Shown: positions 34,901 to 44,911 of the stretch, piece after piece
Layout: each line of letters opens with the position of its first letter
How positions within the stretch are numbered: position 1 is the first letter of the stretch
NCBI GenBank assembly: GCA_038373885.1
Contig: JAWZYV010013175.1
Span: 1,178,001-1,242,000, forward strand
Length of the DNA stretch: 64,000 bases
Source: Cheiracanthium punctorium
Taxonomy: Eukaryota > Arthropoda > Arachnida > Araneae > Cheiracanthiidae
Direction: 5' to 3'
Program-made: the position numbers and the translations under genes
The notes under the pieces: model-generated
Database searches by the model: none
What the model was told of the DNA's origin: nothing
Seen by the model: the letters and a program-made list of their open reading frames with translations, nothing else

Positions 34901-35700
34901 TATTAAAATTATTGTTTAAAACAATTTTTACAATAATAAACTAAAATTTTTATTTAATAAAGTCATAAACTAAAATTATTAATGAAAACTTGTTAATAAA
35001 TTAAACATATCAAAATTTTTACACTCAGTTTTTTTATATACTTAAATTTTACAAAGATATCCTTTTAATAAATTCATAAACTAAAACAATTTTTACAATA
35101 ATAAACTAAAATATTTATTTAATAAATTCATAAACTGAAATTATTAATGAAAACCTGTTAATAAATTAAACTGATTACTCTAAAAGATAGCTAATCACAA
35201 CATATATCAGAAAAAATATAAGCAATTATAATACCTGAAAAATACCGGACAACACTCTTGTTGCATGCGGACAAAACATCGGTCAGCTCGGCTAAAGAAT
35301 TCTTAGGTATCCGTTGCAGGAGAACTTACCTACGCCCAACCTACAAACTCTACAAATTTAACGGCAACTGATTTTCTCTTATCAGGTATCACAGATCAGA
35401 TAAGAGATAAGGAAGTGACATGCGCAGAAGACACGTGATAGTGACGTGTGCAAATCTATGTTGATTCAATATCCGCTAGGTTCGTTGGCAGGATGTATAC
35501 ATTGAGTGGCAACTCTCTGTAACAGGCTAAGACAAGTTAGATGATGCAATATCTACTGGTTTGAGGAAGGTAGAGGGCGCTTGGGTAATCACGTGATTTT
35601 TTTAAAGAACCAGTAAAGACATTTTAGTTAGATAAAGTAGGGAAGTGTTTGTTGCGAGACTCCCTTTACACTGTGTGCGCCTATACTTAAGACGTGTGTT
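31991..35700. repeat. AT-rich degenerate repeats inside the Polinton-like element
   Basis: A ~140-bp block (TTTAGGATACCCATA..TTTACAAATAATGATTT) occurs at 32281-32400 and again at 32876-33000. Between them, ~60-bp units ('accaagttttaattttaagttaaataattttacaacaaatat') are repeated about five times (32450-32830). Another direct repeat lies at about 34916-35006 and 35082-35171. A SINE copy sits at 33086-33179. Less AT-rich patches at 34360-34570 and 35270-35660 have no convincing gene; 34267-34548 (- strand) is an unsupported open stretch. Confidence 0.7.
33086..33179 (+). repeat. SINE copy with (CAAA)n tail
   Basis: GATCCCCTTAGAAAGTCC leads to a CTTAAAACACAAACAAACAA tail, as in the reversed copy at 31468-31600. 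It is inserted inside the Polinton-like element. Confidence 0.5.
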
Positions 35701-35728
35701 TTAATTGATTTTTCGCCGAGTTTCAAAA

Positions 35729-37138
35729 ATGTCTTTGCTTGAATCGATCGAAAATAACTTTAACATTGAATACACTCCCGAGTTTTATACTCAAAGTGAT
35801 GCCGATGTGTTGCTGCAAGAAATAATACAATTGCCTTTAGATGTAAAGCCTTTGCAAAGTATTGAAAAGAAAATTTCCCCCGAGTTTTATACTGAAAGTG
35901 ATGTTGGCGTGCTACAGCAAGAATTGTTTCAATTACCCCTGCAAAGTAGCGAAAAGAAAATTTCCTCGACCCGTAAAGTAATTACTTTTGCTGATGAAGG
36001 AATCAATTACAGTTTACCTGGAGCAACAGTCTCTGTTTACTCTTGGATACCCATTTTGCAAAAAATACGTGAAGATCTACAGAAAGTGACAAATTATGAA
36101 TTTAATATGGTACAAGTGAACTTTGGCTCTGAAGAACAACCTAAAATTGAAGATGGCAACTACGAAGATTTTAATCTAGACCTATCATCGGGTGTATGCA
36201 TTCTAAGTTTTGGATCTAAACGAACTTTGGATTTTAAACCAGCGAACTGTGAAACCACTACCATTAAATTAGAACATGGTTCAATGTGTAAGATATATCC
36301 CCCAACCAACAAACTTTTAACGCATGGTATTCCTTCTGAACCTTATGTGACAGACCCGCACATTAACCTAACATTTGCCAAAATGTACATTTATGAGCCT
36401 TCCCCGAAAAGGGTAAAGTTGGACGATTGGACGGACGATCTTTACCATAGCTTATATGCTTCTGTAAATAGTACATGGCACTTGGAAAGACTTATCTACG
36501 TTTCACTTCACGATGAAAGAACTGACTTGAAGATTTATATTAGACAATTTATACAGAATGCCCAATTAGACTATATACCAACCGGTCAGGGAGTCGTGAT
36601 GAACCCTTCCACATGGATCGAATTTATTGTAAAACTATTAGATTTTAATATAGGTCATAGCAATAGCTCTTTTATTTGTAATAATCAATTATCTGTATTT
36701 AATGATGATGGAAAATGCATCTTACAACAAATTTACAAAACCGGAGATTCATTCACGTTAAATCCAATTTCCTTAACACTTTTAAATGATCAAGTAAAAA
36801 AACTTTGCGAAATGAGAAATGAAATATTGGAATGCATTTTAAAAACGTTATATACGACGACCCTACCTCATTCAATTTTAAAATTAAAGCCGCAAAAATG
36901 TAACCGCGAACCCCATTGTAATTATGATGAAGCTAAACAACAATTAATGGATATAGTACATCAGGAAATTTTTAAAAACATAGGCCGGGTTCAAGATCAT
37001 TCTTCGCATAGGATACATGCCTGTTCGAATAGATCACATATTGATGAGCGAGAGGGTCTTATAAGTAGAGTAGAAAAAGGAGAGTTCTGCCCAGGGGCAG
37101 CCCATGTTAATTGTGGGCAGCCGTGGGCAACTGTATAA
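35729..37138 (+). CDS. AlkB-like domain fused to PC4-like ssDNA-binding repeats, Polinton-borne
   Basis: From ATG 35729 (AAAA before it) the ORF has 469 codons, of which about 447 precede the junction with the palindrome arm at 37069; the last ~23 come from terminal-repeat DNA. An N-terminal motif (PEFYT.SD..VL.QE..QLPL) occurs twice (residues ~17-37 and ~51-71). Residues ~80-220 follow the AlkB 2-oxoglutarate/Fe(II) dioxygenase core: RKVITFADEGINYS, FNMVQVNFG, LSFGSKRTLDF, LEHGSM, LTHGIP, PHINLTF. The metal-binding H-x-D is replaced (IEDGNYED) and the distal Arg residues of the RxxxTFR motif are His/Ala-Lys, so dioxygenase activity is unlikely. Residues ~252-304 (LKIYIRQF..PTGQGVVMNPSTW) and ~313-372 (FTLNPISLTLLNDQVKKL) resemble two PC4/p15 ssDNA-binding modules. 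Likely role: a nucleic-acid-binding replication or transcription accessory of the element. Family assignment is by motif reading, not a database search. Confidence 0.65.
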   Translation: MSLLESIENNFNIEYTPEFYTQSDADVLLQEIIQLPLDVKPLQSIEKKISPEFYTESDVGVLQQELFQLPLQSSEKKISSTRKVITFADEGINYSLPGATVSVYSWIPILQKIREDLQKVTNYEFNMVQVNFGSEEQPKIEDGNYEDFNLDLSSGVCILSFGSKRTLDFKPANCETTTIKLEHGSMCKIYPPTNKLLTHGIPSEPYVTDPHINLTFAKMYIYEPSPKRVKLDDWTDDLYHSLYASVNSTWHLERLIYVSLHDERTDLKIYIRQFIQNAQLDYIPTGQGVVMNPSTWIEFIVKLLDFNIGHSNSSFICNNQLSVFNDDGKCILQQIYKTGDSFTLNPISLTLLNDQVKKLCEMRNEILECILKTLYTTTLPHSILKLKPQKCNREPHCNYDEAKQQLMDIVHQEIFKNIGRVQDHSSHRIHACSNRSHIDEREGLISRVEKGEFCPGAAHVNCGQPWATV

Positions 37139-38574
37139 CTGCTTTCCCTGGGTCGAGAGAGAGAGAGAGGGGGGCGTGGTCGGACCGGATGTGGGGAGCG
37201 GATGTTCGAAGGGTTGATAAGAATTTTTTTCCTTTTTTTCAGATAAGGGGACTTGTAATTTTTTTCAGATTGTGATATATTTTTCAAATAAGGGGACTTG
37301 GAAAAATTTTCAGACATTAAGATATTTCTCAAATAAGTGGACTTGGAAAAAATTTTCAGACTGTGATGCATTCTCTCATGAAAACTTTGTTATATTTTTA
37401 AACAAATTGTACTTTATGAATTAAACCTGAAATAAAAAATTTTATTGTAATTAAATGAGGACCCACCAGCCGCCCGGTAGAACGTCTACCGCCTCATTTC
37501 AAATATAAATTTTTACTATGCTTTTCCACGTCACGCTAGCCTCGCATTAATGGAGACAGGGCGTAGCACAGCAGACGCGTTGTTGTTTTTGTTTCTTTAA
37601 ATAATAATTAACTATGTGGAGCAAAGAAATGAACAACATCCCCAGGAGGCCTACAAACAAAAGAAATCTCCACACAGTATACTACTGCTATTCACTTGTT
37701 AAAATGTATATATATATATATTTTTTTTTATCTTTTTTATTTTTTTTTTTTATTTTTTTATTATTATTTTTTATTTTTTTTTTACAAACACTCATAATGG
37801 CCATGAGCGAGTGTATGCACTCCATCCTCTAAAACATATCGCTTATCATCAAAAGCGCTTAGAGCTACCTTATTCTGACAAATACTGAATAGTTTGTGCT
37901 TCTCACTTTGGATTCGATAATTAAGTTCTTTTGTACCGTCTAAAGATTGTAAGCATCTATAATATTGCTCATGTGTTAGGCGTTTGCGTATGACATGACG
38001 TGCAACCCCCTTTGCAGTCTTTTTTTCACAGTCTTCAGTTAAGATGGAGTACATCTTTGCTCTTAACCCCACAAATTCAAGGATAGGTTTACCATTCAAC
38101 TCATCCTTGAAACATCCAATCTTCTTTTTGTTGATGCTGCTATAGAGAGGATGATCTTGCGGGTAATCTGAAGTGTCATAGATGTGGGCATATTGCTGCA
38201 TATCTTGATAAACATCCTCCGTGAAAATTTCATAAGTGAGAGAGTCAGTATCCGTGAAGAGCAGATTCGCGTTACCCCCGTATTGCTTTTTTATGACATT
38301 ATAGTGGAAATCATACATTATTAATTTGCTGAGTTCTAAGATGCAGAACCCAGCATAGATGGGACGATTTAATTTTAAAGTTTTCTTGATGCGTTTCACT
38401 GCCACCAGATCTTCGTTAAATACTGTGAAACTTTGGAACGTTGGACAAGCCACTCGTTTTTCGGCAATTTTTTTGTTGTTTACCAATTCGAGATTTATTC
38501 TATTTCTAACGTTCTCCATGGTCTTGCCGTATACCGAATTGTTCATGAGTTTGAAAAAATCTTTTTCAAACGTT
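37069..38574. repeat. Left arm of a perfect 3.06-kb palindrome
   Basis: Base i pairs with base 77197-i at every point I checked, from 37069/40128 to 38574/38623, with no indel: 1506-bp identical arms around a 48-bp spacer. The arm holds an internal copy of the element's terminal repeat (37069-37375), an AT/poly-T stretch and the C-terminal polymerase B coding region on the - strand. The outer edge abuts the AlkB/PC4 ORF with no target duplication. Confidence 0.95.
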
Positions 38575-38622
38575 GAAGTGGCGTGCTTTCTTTTTTCAGT
38601 ATTGAATTCTATATACTTCTTT
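37782..38622 (-). pseudogene. polB: Protein-primed family B DNA polymerase, C-terminal half (left copy)
   Basis: It replicates Polinton/adintovirus-type linear DNA by protein priming. The fragment begins upstream of motif B (NNSVYGKTMEN) and includes motif C (LFTDTDSL) and the C-terminal KGV..H.IRKRLTHEQYY and DDKRYVLEDG..TLAHGH motifs, ending at a natural TAA (37782). The exonuclease domain, protein-primer region and motif A are missing. Unlike the mirror copy, its frame continues through the 48-bp spacer for about 25 more residues that fit the family (TEKRKHATSTFEKDFFKL), so this orientation is the original one at the breakpoint. It has no start of its own (the ATG at 38546 is an internal Met) and it cannot make a working enzyme. 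Confidence 0.9.
38575..38622. other. Palindrome spacer (48 bp)
   Basis: The only non-mirrored bases of the snap-back. It extends the - strand polymerase frame but not the + strand one. Bordering it on both sides is the small inverted repeat GTTTGAAAAAGATTTTTTCA (plus AAC), a likely hairpin for template switching. Confidence 0.9.
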
Positions 38623-40128
38623 AACGTTTGAAAAAGATTTTTTCAAACTCATGAACAATTCGGTATACGGCAAGACCATGGAGAACGTTAGAAATAGAAT
38701 AAATCTCGAATTGGTAAACAACAAAAAAATTGCCGAAAAACGAGTGGCTTGTCCAACGTTCCAAAGTTTCACAGTATTTAACGAAGATCTGGTGGCAGTG
38801 AAACGCATCAAGAAAACTTTAAAATTAAATCGTCCCATCTATGCTGGGTTCTGCATCTTAGAACTCAGCAAATTAATAATGTATGATTTCCACTATAATG
38901 TCATAAAAAAGCAATACGGGGGTAACGCGAATCTGCTCTTCACGGATACTGACTCTCTCACTTATGAAATTTTCACGGAGGATGTTTATCAAGATATGCA
39001 GCAATATGCCCACATCTATGACACTTCAGATTACCCGCAAGATCATCCTCTCTATAGCAGCATCAACAAAAAGAAGATTGGATGTTTCAAGGATGAGTTG
39101 AATGGTAAACCTATCCTTGAATTTGTGGGGTTAAGAGCAAAGATGTACTCCATCTTAACTGAAGACTGTGAAAAAAAGACTGCAAAGGGGGTTGCACGTC
39201 ATGTCATACGCAAACGCCTAACACATGAGCAATATTATAGATGCTTACAATCTTTAGACGGTACAAAAGAACTTAATTATCGAATCCAAAGTGAGAAGCA
39301 CAAACTATTCAGTATTTGTCAGAATAAGGTAGCTCTAAGCGCTTTTGATGATAAGCGATATGTTTTAGAGGATGGAGTGCATACACTCGCTCATGGCCAT
39401 TATGAGTGTTTGTAAAAAAAAAATAAAAAATAATAATAAAAAAATAAAAAAAAAAAATAAAAAAGATAAAAAAAAATATATATATATATACATTTTAACA
39501 AGTGAATAGCAGTAGTATACTGTGTGGAGATTTCTTTTGTTTGTAGGCCTCCTGGGGATGTTGTTCATTTCTTTGCTCCACATAGTTAATTATTATTTAA
39601 AGAAACAAAAACAACAACGCGTCTGCTGTGCTACGCCCTGTCTCCATTAATGCGAGGCTAGCGTGACGTGGAAAAGCATAGTAAAAATTTATATTTGAAA
39701 TGAGGCGGTAGACGTTCTACCGGGCGGCTGGTGGGTCCTCATTTAATTACAATAAAATTTTTTATTTCAGGTTTAATTCATAAAGTACAATTTGTTTAAA
39801 AATATAACAAAGTTTTCATGAGAGAATGCATCACAGTCTGAAAATTTTTTCCAAGTCCACTTATTTGAGAAATATCTTAATGTCTGAAAATTTTTCCAAG
39901 TCCCCTTATTTGAAAAATATATCACAATCTGAAAAAAATTACAAGTCCCCTTATCTGAAAAAAAGGAAAAAAATTCTTATCAACCCTTCGAACATCCGCT
40001 CCCCACATCCGGTCCGACCACGCCCCCCTCTCTCTCTCTCTCGACCCAGGGAAAGCAGTTATACAGTTGCCCACGGCTGCCCACAATTAACATGGGCTGC
40101 CCCTGGGCAGAACTCTCCTTTTTCTACT
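38623..40128. repeat. Right arm of the perfect palindrome
   Basis: Exact inverse of 37069-38574. Beyond 40128 the sequence (ACT, then GGTGTC) is the genuine right end of the element and its target duplication, showing that the right arm is in its native position and the left arm is the added inverted copy. The terminal repeat occupies about 39828-40131. Confidence 0.95.
38651..39415 (+). pseudogene. polB: Protein-primed family B DNA polymerase, C-terminal half (right copy)
   Basis: Encodes the same 254 residues as the left copy, with motif B (SVYGKTMEN), motif C (LFTDTDSL) and the C-terminal LAHGH motif before TAA, pointing toward the right terminus as expected for a Polinton polymerase near one end. 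Upstream the frame is cut at the palindrome centre (38623): the preceding bases do not continue the polymerase. The N-terminal half, with exonuclease and motif A, is absent, so this is a remnant. The poly-A/AT stretch after the stop (39413-39490) precedes the terminal repeat. Confidence 0.9.
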
Positions 40129-40131
40129 ACT

Positions 40132-40137
40132 GGTGTC
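40132..40137 (+). repeat. Target-site duplication, right copy (GGTGTC)
   Basis: Identical to 31701-31706 and directly adjoining the element's terminal ACTACT. Confidence 0.85.
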
Positions 40138-40780
40138 CAAAAATGGGCCCAATAAATCCTCTGTAGGAAATGGCGGCCCAAATCACGACTTTTGATGGAT
40201 GCAGAGATGAAAGTACGACTACATGCGGATTTTCAGGTGCCCAAATGTACCAGTTCTGCTTATTAACGAGGCCACCGAAGAAAGAATACGCTTCGTCGGA
40301 GAACCATAGCCAACATCGATTTTGCAGGTATCCAACTTCAGCAGCATAGCATTTTCGAACGTCTCGCGTTCATGAGTGGCATCAGCACTCAAAAATTATC
40401 GAGTCTGGATCTTGTAAGGAAACAAGTAAAGGCTGTGATGCATGGCTGATTCGGTGTGTAGTCATTTGTGGAAGTCCAGTCTGACAAGCAACATGGTGAA
40501 TAGAAACTTAGGGTCGCTGTTGAATGATCTGCTGAACTACTGCATCATTCGCCTCTGAAATTGTTGTGCTTGTGCGGCCGACATTTCCAGCATGGTCGTC
40601 ATTGACATTCCCAGTACGCAGAAATTTTTCGATCACTGCCTGTACCGGACCACTTCTAACTTTGCTGGACCGCTTCTACCATTGAATTTCCTTTGAAAAA
40701 CGCTCTCGTCGCCACAAAATGGTGGTCCAGGCGATGGAACTCGAAAACAATAAAAAGAACCGATGTTCAAGCAAATAAAC
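40138..40780 (-). pseudogene. IS630/Tc1-type transposase relic, segment upstream of the Polinton-like insertion
   Basis: On the - strand around 40340-40138 it reads CWLWFSDEAYSFFGG, NKQNWYIWAPENPHVV, HPSKVVIWAAIS and RGFIGPIF: the first catalytic Asp (FSDEA) and the downstream beta-strand region of a DDE transposase of the IS630/Tc1/mariner supergroup. Further upstream (to about 40780) are fragments of the helix-turn-helix half with stops and shifts. The frame resumes at 31706 after the inserted element. The second and third catalytic residues are not seen, so the gene was already decaying or was truncated. Confidence 0.7.
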
Positions 40781-41810
40781 TATTTTCCAAACAGCAAGGA
40801 AACAGCGCTAGGATGTTAAACCATTTTCCAAACAGCGCTAGGATGTAGAAATAATACCGATCTGAAAGGATAGGATGTGTACAGAACAGCAGCGCCATCA
40901 ATTGATGAGCTTTGTAACTAATTTTGAAAATAAATGAGAACCCCCTGGTTGCCTAAGCAGAATGCAGAAACCATGATTTTCTATTGTCTTCCGTTTTCCT
41001 TTAATTGATTTTTCAAATCGTAGGTCATTTTTGGGACAACCGGTATCACAATGATTGGAAATTATTTACGTTTATGTCTCATCATTAATATGCGATAGCC
41101 CAGCGTGGGCATTGCTTTCTGAACTAACCATTTTGAAGCATTTCCAGGAGCCAAACTCTTCCAGTTCTTAGTATTGAGAATAGACATTCTCATAGGCAAG
41201 TACGGCTCCACCGAAGTGTAGGTCTTCCTCATTTTCTTGTATTATTTGGTCTCGTTTAAAAATTTTCTTTTAGAATGCTACTCTCTCTCATATGGATAAC
41301 ATGCCAAACCAACCCCATTTTAGGCAATTTATTTTAATTTAATGAACAGTATCTGAGTCTTCAAACATTTAGTATAACAAGGTGTAGCGTCCTAAGAGGT
41401 TACTTTTCAAAATTTTACGTTCACAAGTACCCAAAATATTTTCCTCTTTTATGTTCATAGTCCAAGTCTAAGAAGCGTAAGTTAGGACAGAACATATGAA
41501 GGTCTTGTATAGCAATAGCTTTGTGTTACTCTTAAGTGTAAAGAAGCTCAATATGGTAGACATCTGGACACCTACTTGAAATTATACATAGGTTGGAATT
41601 TTAACTTTGGCAACTATTTGTCTTCAAATTATACAAAATAGATACGTGCTAGAAAAGTTTACTGTGCTTCGATGTATTCAGCAGCATTGTGTGTAATCCG
41701 CTGCCAACGATGTGGAAGTTATGGGTTACCTTTGTCAGATCCTCTGGTGTTGATAGTTCGAATTGGGCGTTTTACTGTCTCTACGGAAGAATCTTTGGTG
41801 CTGTTATGAG
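40781..41810. other. No gene seen
   Basis: It includes a short duplication (CCAAACAGC..AGCGCTAGGATGT at about 40790-40850) and otherwise unremarkable sequence. Confidence 0.35.
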
Positions 41811-41905
41811 GATCTGTGGCACGCGATGACCGTTTCGATCGTCCGCCATTTGCTGGTAGTTAAGTCGAGCGATGGCAACGGCTGCCCTTTTTTCAGCATT
41901 GGGCA
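41811..41905 (+). repeat. Interspersed repeat, copy 1
   Basis: About 95 bp from GATCTGTGGCACGCGATGA to TTTTTTCAGCATTGGG, nearly identical to 63848-63944. It may be part of a larger dispersed element. Confidence 0.8.
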
Positions 41906-42121
41906 ATCTATCCAGCTGTTCTCGCATTCTTCCATTTTTCAGCAGATGTTAGTGCTGTTAAAAATAATCGTGACAATTTTTTACGGGAAATGACGTGGTA
42001 AAAAGAAAGGATTCTCGTGGAATTATGTCACCCGCAACTATTTTTATAGAAATCAAATCTATTCTTCGTGACTGGCAAGAGTCAAAACGTCAGAGTTTGA
42101 TGTTCCCAGAGCGGGAACACT

Positions 42122-42230
42122 CCCTAGTAGCACAATTTGTCCAAAAGACGTTTAAAACACGTTTTTTAATGTCAAAAAACGTGTTTCCAACGTAATTGAA
42201 TCGTTTTTTGAACTAGTTGTGCTACTAGGG
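42122..42230. mobile_element. 109-bp MITE
   Basis: Perfect 14-bp terminal inverted repeats CCCTAGTAGCACAA, with a second inner inverted repeat (AAAACACGTTTTTT against AAAAAACGTGTTT). Short, non-coding and hairpin-forming. Confidence 0.75.
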
Positions 42231-42459
42231 CTGCGCATTAAGGATTAAAATGATATATTTTGAGGCAGGGGGCGCCCTATTTGGCATCTGCCCGGGCGGC
42301 AGAAACCTAAGTCTATGCCACTGTTCACAGTTATGACCTCTTCTTAATTTTTGTCCCATCCTGTATGCAGGTTCCAAACGAAGAGTCTGTGTATGCACAG
42401 TATTAATTTTCTTTGGTAATCTTAAAAATACCCATATTTTCTGTGCCAATACACTAATT

Positions 42460-42840
42460 TTTTGTCTCACAGACGGAATGCGAGAAAGACAAAAATTCCT
42501 TCGACAAATGACAATCGCGATCGGGATAGCCTGCGCCGATAAATAATCTTTCAGGCGGCAATCTCGTCATCTGACACGGAGAACAAAGGCTTTTGACATC
42601 GCCCAGATTTCTTTGTCTTCTGATCTCCGACGTCACGAATGTATACATCATCCGTATTACATTCCGGAGCCGTTCCGAGTGACAGCCGCATCACTCAGGA
42701 GTCCTTTGTTTCGGGAGAGATTTGTTGGTTCTTTCCAGGTTCCCTCGCACTTCTGACGCCCGCCTTTGCAATCCAAACTGAACTTCGAAGACGGGAAATG
42801 CTTTTCAAAATGCTCTTTTAGCGAGGCGAAATTGGGAGCG
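42460..42840. other. GC-richer, CpG-containing block
   Basis: Noticeably more GC and CpG than its surroundings, with a CGACGTCAC CRE-like half and no exon-like frame. It shares the phrase ATCTGACAC..A.AACAAAGGCTTT with 47743-47768. It could be a conserved regulatory element; the evidence is compositional only. Confidence 0.25.
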
Positions 42841-44579
42841 ATGCATCATATTTACGTGAAAATAAGTCCGTGAAATATAGAGCCTCTGTATTAAAAAGAT
42901 TACTTTTCGGGATGGGGAGACTGGACTATAGGAAGATAAATTTCGTTCTCCTTTTTTTTAGCATGCATGCACAGCAGCTCTACGTAAAGAAGTATGGAAT
43001 ATGAATATTCCAAATAACGTTAAGAAAAAAAAAAGAACCTAATAAAGTCGTTCACATAAATTTCATTTCCGTAACTTGAGAACTTTCAGAGAATGTGTGA
43101 TTTTGCTCTTATGCGTGAAAGAAAATGAATGCAAAATCACCTATGTGTGAAAGGAAACAAAAAAAATTTGATGATTCCTTACTTTTCTTGCGTAAATTAA
43201 ATTAAAATTACGAGATGCGTTTGAAGTTAGACAGTTTCAAAATACAAACATAAAGGATTAGTAACCTATACCATGCTTTACTGGTGATGAAGGATTATTT
43301 ATGGCTTGGTTCTAAAAAAACGTAATACTTGCCACAATTTCGAGGGGCAACAGTCAACATCCTGCCCGTTTCACAATACCGGAACTAATGGCAAAATTTA
43401 TATTAATATTACTTTTATTTCCAAGATGCTCAAAAAAGAACGTATGTAAACCTCTTCTCGCCCGTTTTGATAAAATCGTAGAAGATTTGGCACAAGCGTA
43501 AAATGTGTGGAAGGTTCAGGTAAACGAAAACGCACAGTATAAACTTCGCTTTTGTTTAAATAAACAACTCGAAGTAAAAAGCATTCTGTAAATAATGTGC
43601 TATTTATATTTTATATCTGATTTCAGAATATATTTTTGCAGACAAATTATAAAATTAGACGACAGGTTTTGTGAAGATAAATTCCGCTTTCAGGAAAGAA
43701 CTGAATGGGGATAATATTCAGAGAAGTATCACCCTGCCAGCAGTTTTGCCAGTGCAAAGCACTGGCACTTTTGCACTTTTGCACAGTGCACTTTTGCCAA
43801 TGCACTGCGTCAGTGCAGAGCATTGATTAACTACTACTCTGATATAGTATCCAGTGTAACTGTGTACGCACTCTTAAAACATTTCCCTTGGGAAAATCAA
43901 TTAAATACTCCATAAAAGATATAGTGACTATTATCTAAATACTTCAATGTAGCTTTCTTAAAATGTATAGCATTGTTAAAAAATATTTTTTATTATTTTT
44001 TTCTGTTTTGAAGCCTTAAATTTCTTCCCTCTTAAAGTCCAGGTTACTGCAGTTCAAATATAAATTAAACTATCCCTGCATTTTACAGCATTTATACTTA
44101 CTGTTTCATTTATCATCAATCTACGACTCTTATTTTATTTATTTTATGCTCTACCTCAGCAATTTATTTTTCTATGGTTGCTGAAAGGGAAGGAGACTCA
44201 CATGCGTCAAAATTTAATGATGGATGACTCGAGGTTTATTTCGAGTTTGACATGCTGCATTAACTCAATTGATACCGTGGAACATGACTTTTTTTGCTTA
44301 CGACACAGTAATTGCCAGTAACGAGATAGACCAAAAAAAAAAAGGAAAGAAAACTTGGCTGTGTTCCGAAATATCACAACATAACTCACACTTTTAATCA
44401 TTATTTATAGAATCGTAGATGATTTGATGCGTTTTTGTTTAGCGTCATGCCATACTATCAAAATATTGTACTCACGAAACTTTACATGTGGTTTTGTTCA
44501 TACAGATTTTGGTAATATTTCTTTTTAAAACATTTTCACTTAAAGTTTTCTCATACAACTACCCTGTTCTTCATTCTTA

Positions 44580-44760
44580 AAACTCGTTTTTTTCCCAAAG
44601 TCGGGGACTTTTTCATCAAATATTTTCCACTACTAAGCCCTAAGTATTGGCCAGGGAACGGACAGTTTGACTCCCACGCCCGAGCCGGGAATCGAACCTC
44701 TACCCAAGGTAAAAAATAAGGTTCTATAGCCACTCTACCACCTATTTGACTTCTTAAATA
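44580..44760 (-). repeat. tRNA-derived SINE
   Basis: On the - strand the head reads TGGTAGAGTGGC (A-box-like), with a perfect B box, GGTTCGATTCC, at 44698-44688, spaced as in a tRNA-derived RNA polymerase III promoter, followed by a non-tRNA body. The ends and target duplication were not resolved. A functional tRNA is unlikely because the acceptor stem does not pair. Confidence 0.6.
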
Positions 44761-44840
44761 GACTATCAAATAAATAATTTTTTGTTGCAAAATAATCTGG
44801 TTTTATAATACACTAAAAAATAGAATTTAAGATATCTAAT

Positions 44841-44911
44841 TTATATATATATATAAACATTCAAATATGTAAATATATATATATATATATATATACACAT
44901 ACATACATACG
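44841..44911. repeat. (TA)n / (CATA)n microsatellite
   Basis: Two TA runs followed by CACATACATACATACG. Confidence 0.95.

Larger units (their letters stand above)
31707..40131. mobile_element. Defective Polinton/Maverick-like element, 8.4 kb
   Basis: It starts AGTAGTAGATAAAT and ends in the complement of AGTAGTAGAAAAAG, is flanked by a 6-bp duplication (GGTGTC), and interrupts an IS630-type transposase frame that resumes on the other side. AGT..ACT ends, long terminal inverted repeats, 6-bp duplications and a protein-primed DNA polymerase B are the Polinton/Maverick signature; adintoviruses share it. Contents left to right: terminal repeat with ~38-bp internal repeats, ~3.7 kb of AT-rich degenerate repeats, an AlkB-like/PC4-like ORF (35729-37138), then a 3.06-kb perfect snap-back with two polymerase fragments and two terminal-repeat copies. 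Integrase, ATPase, protease and capsid genes were not found, so it is heavily deleted. Confidence 0.85.

Noticed and set aside
36997..37371. 124-codon ORF on the - strand with KSPYLKN repeats, and its mirror at 39826-40155
   Set aside because: It translates the ~38-bp repeats of the Polinton-like terminal repeat; no start, domain or conservation supports a protein.
38359..38838. Two mirror ORFs on the strands opposite the polymerase
   Set aside because: Antisense shadows of the polymerase B fragments.
43735..43825. GTGCAA/GCACTG-rich stretch that looks like a CRISPR or iteron array
   Set aside because: Irregular short duplications of 'tttgcac' and 'cagtgca' without unit spacing; low complexity only.
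44640..44760. Functional tRNA gene on the - strand
   Set aside because: Perfect B box, but the acceptor and anticodon arms are not tRNA-like; a SINE head fits better.
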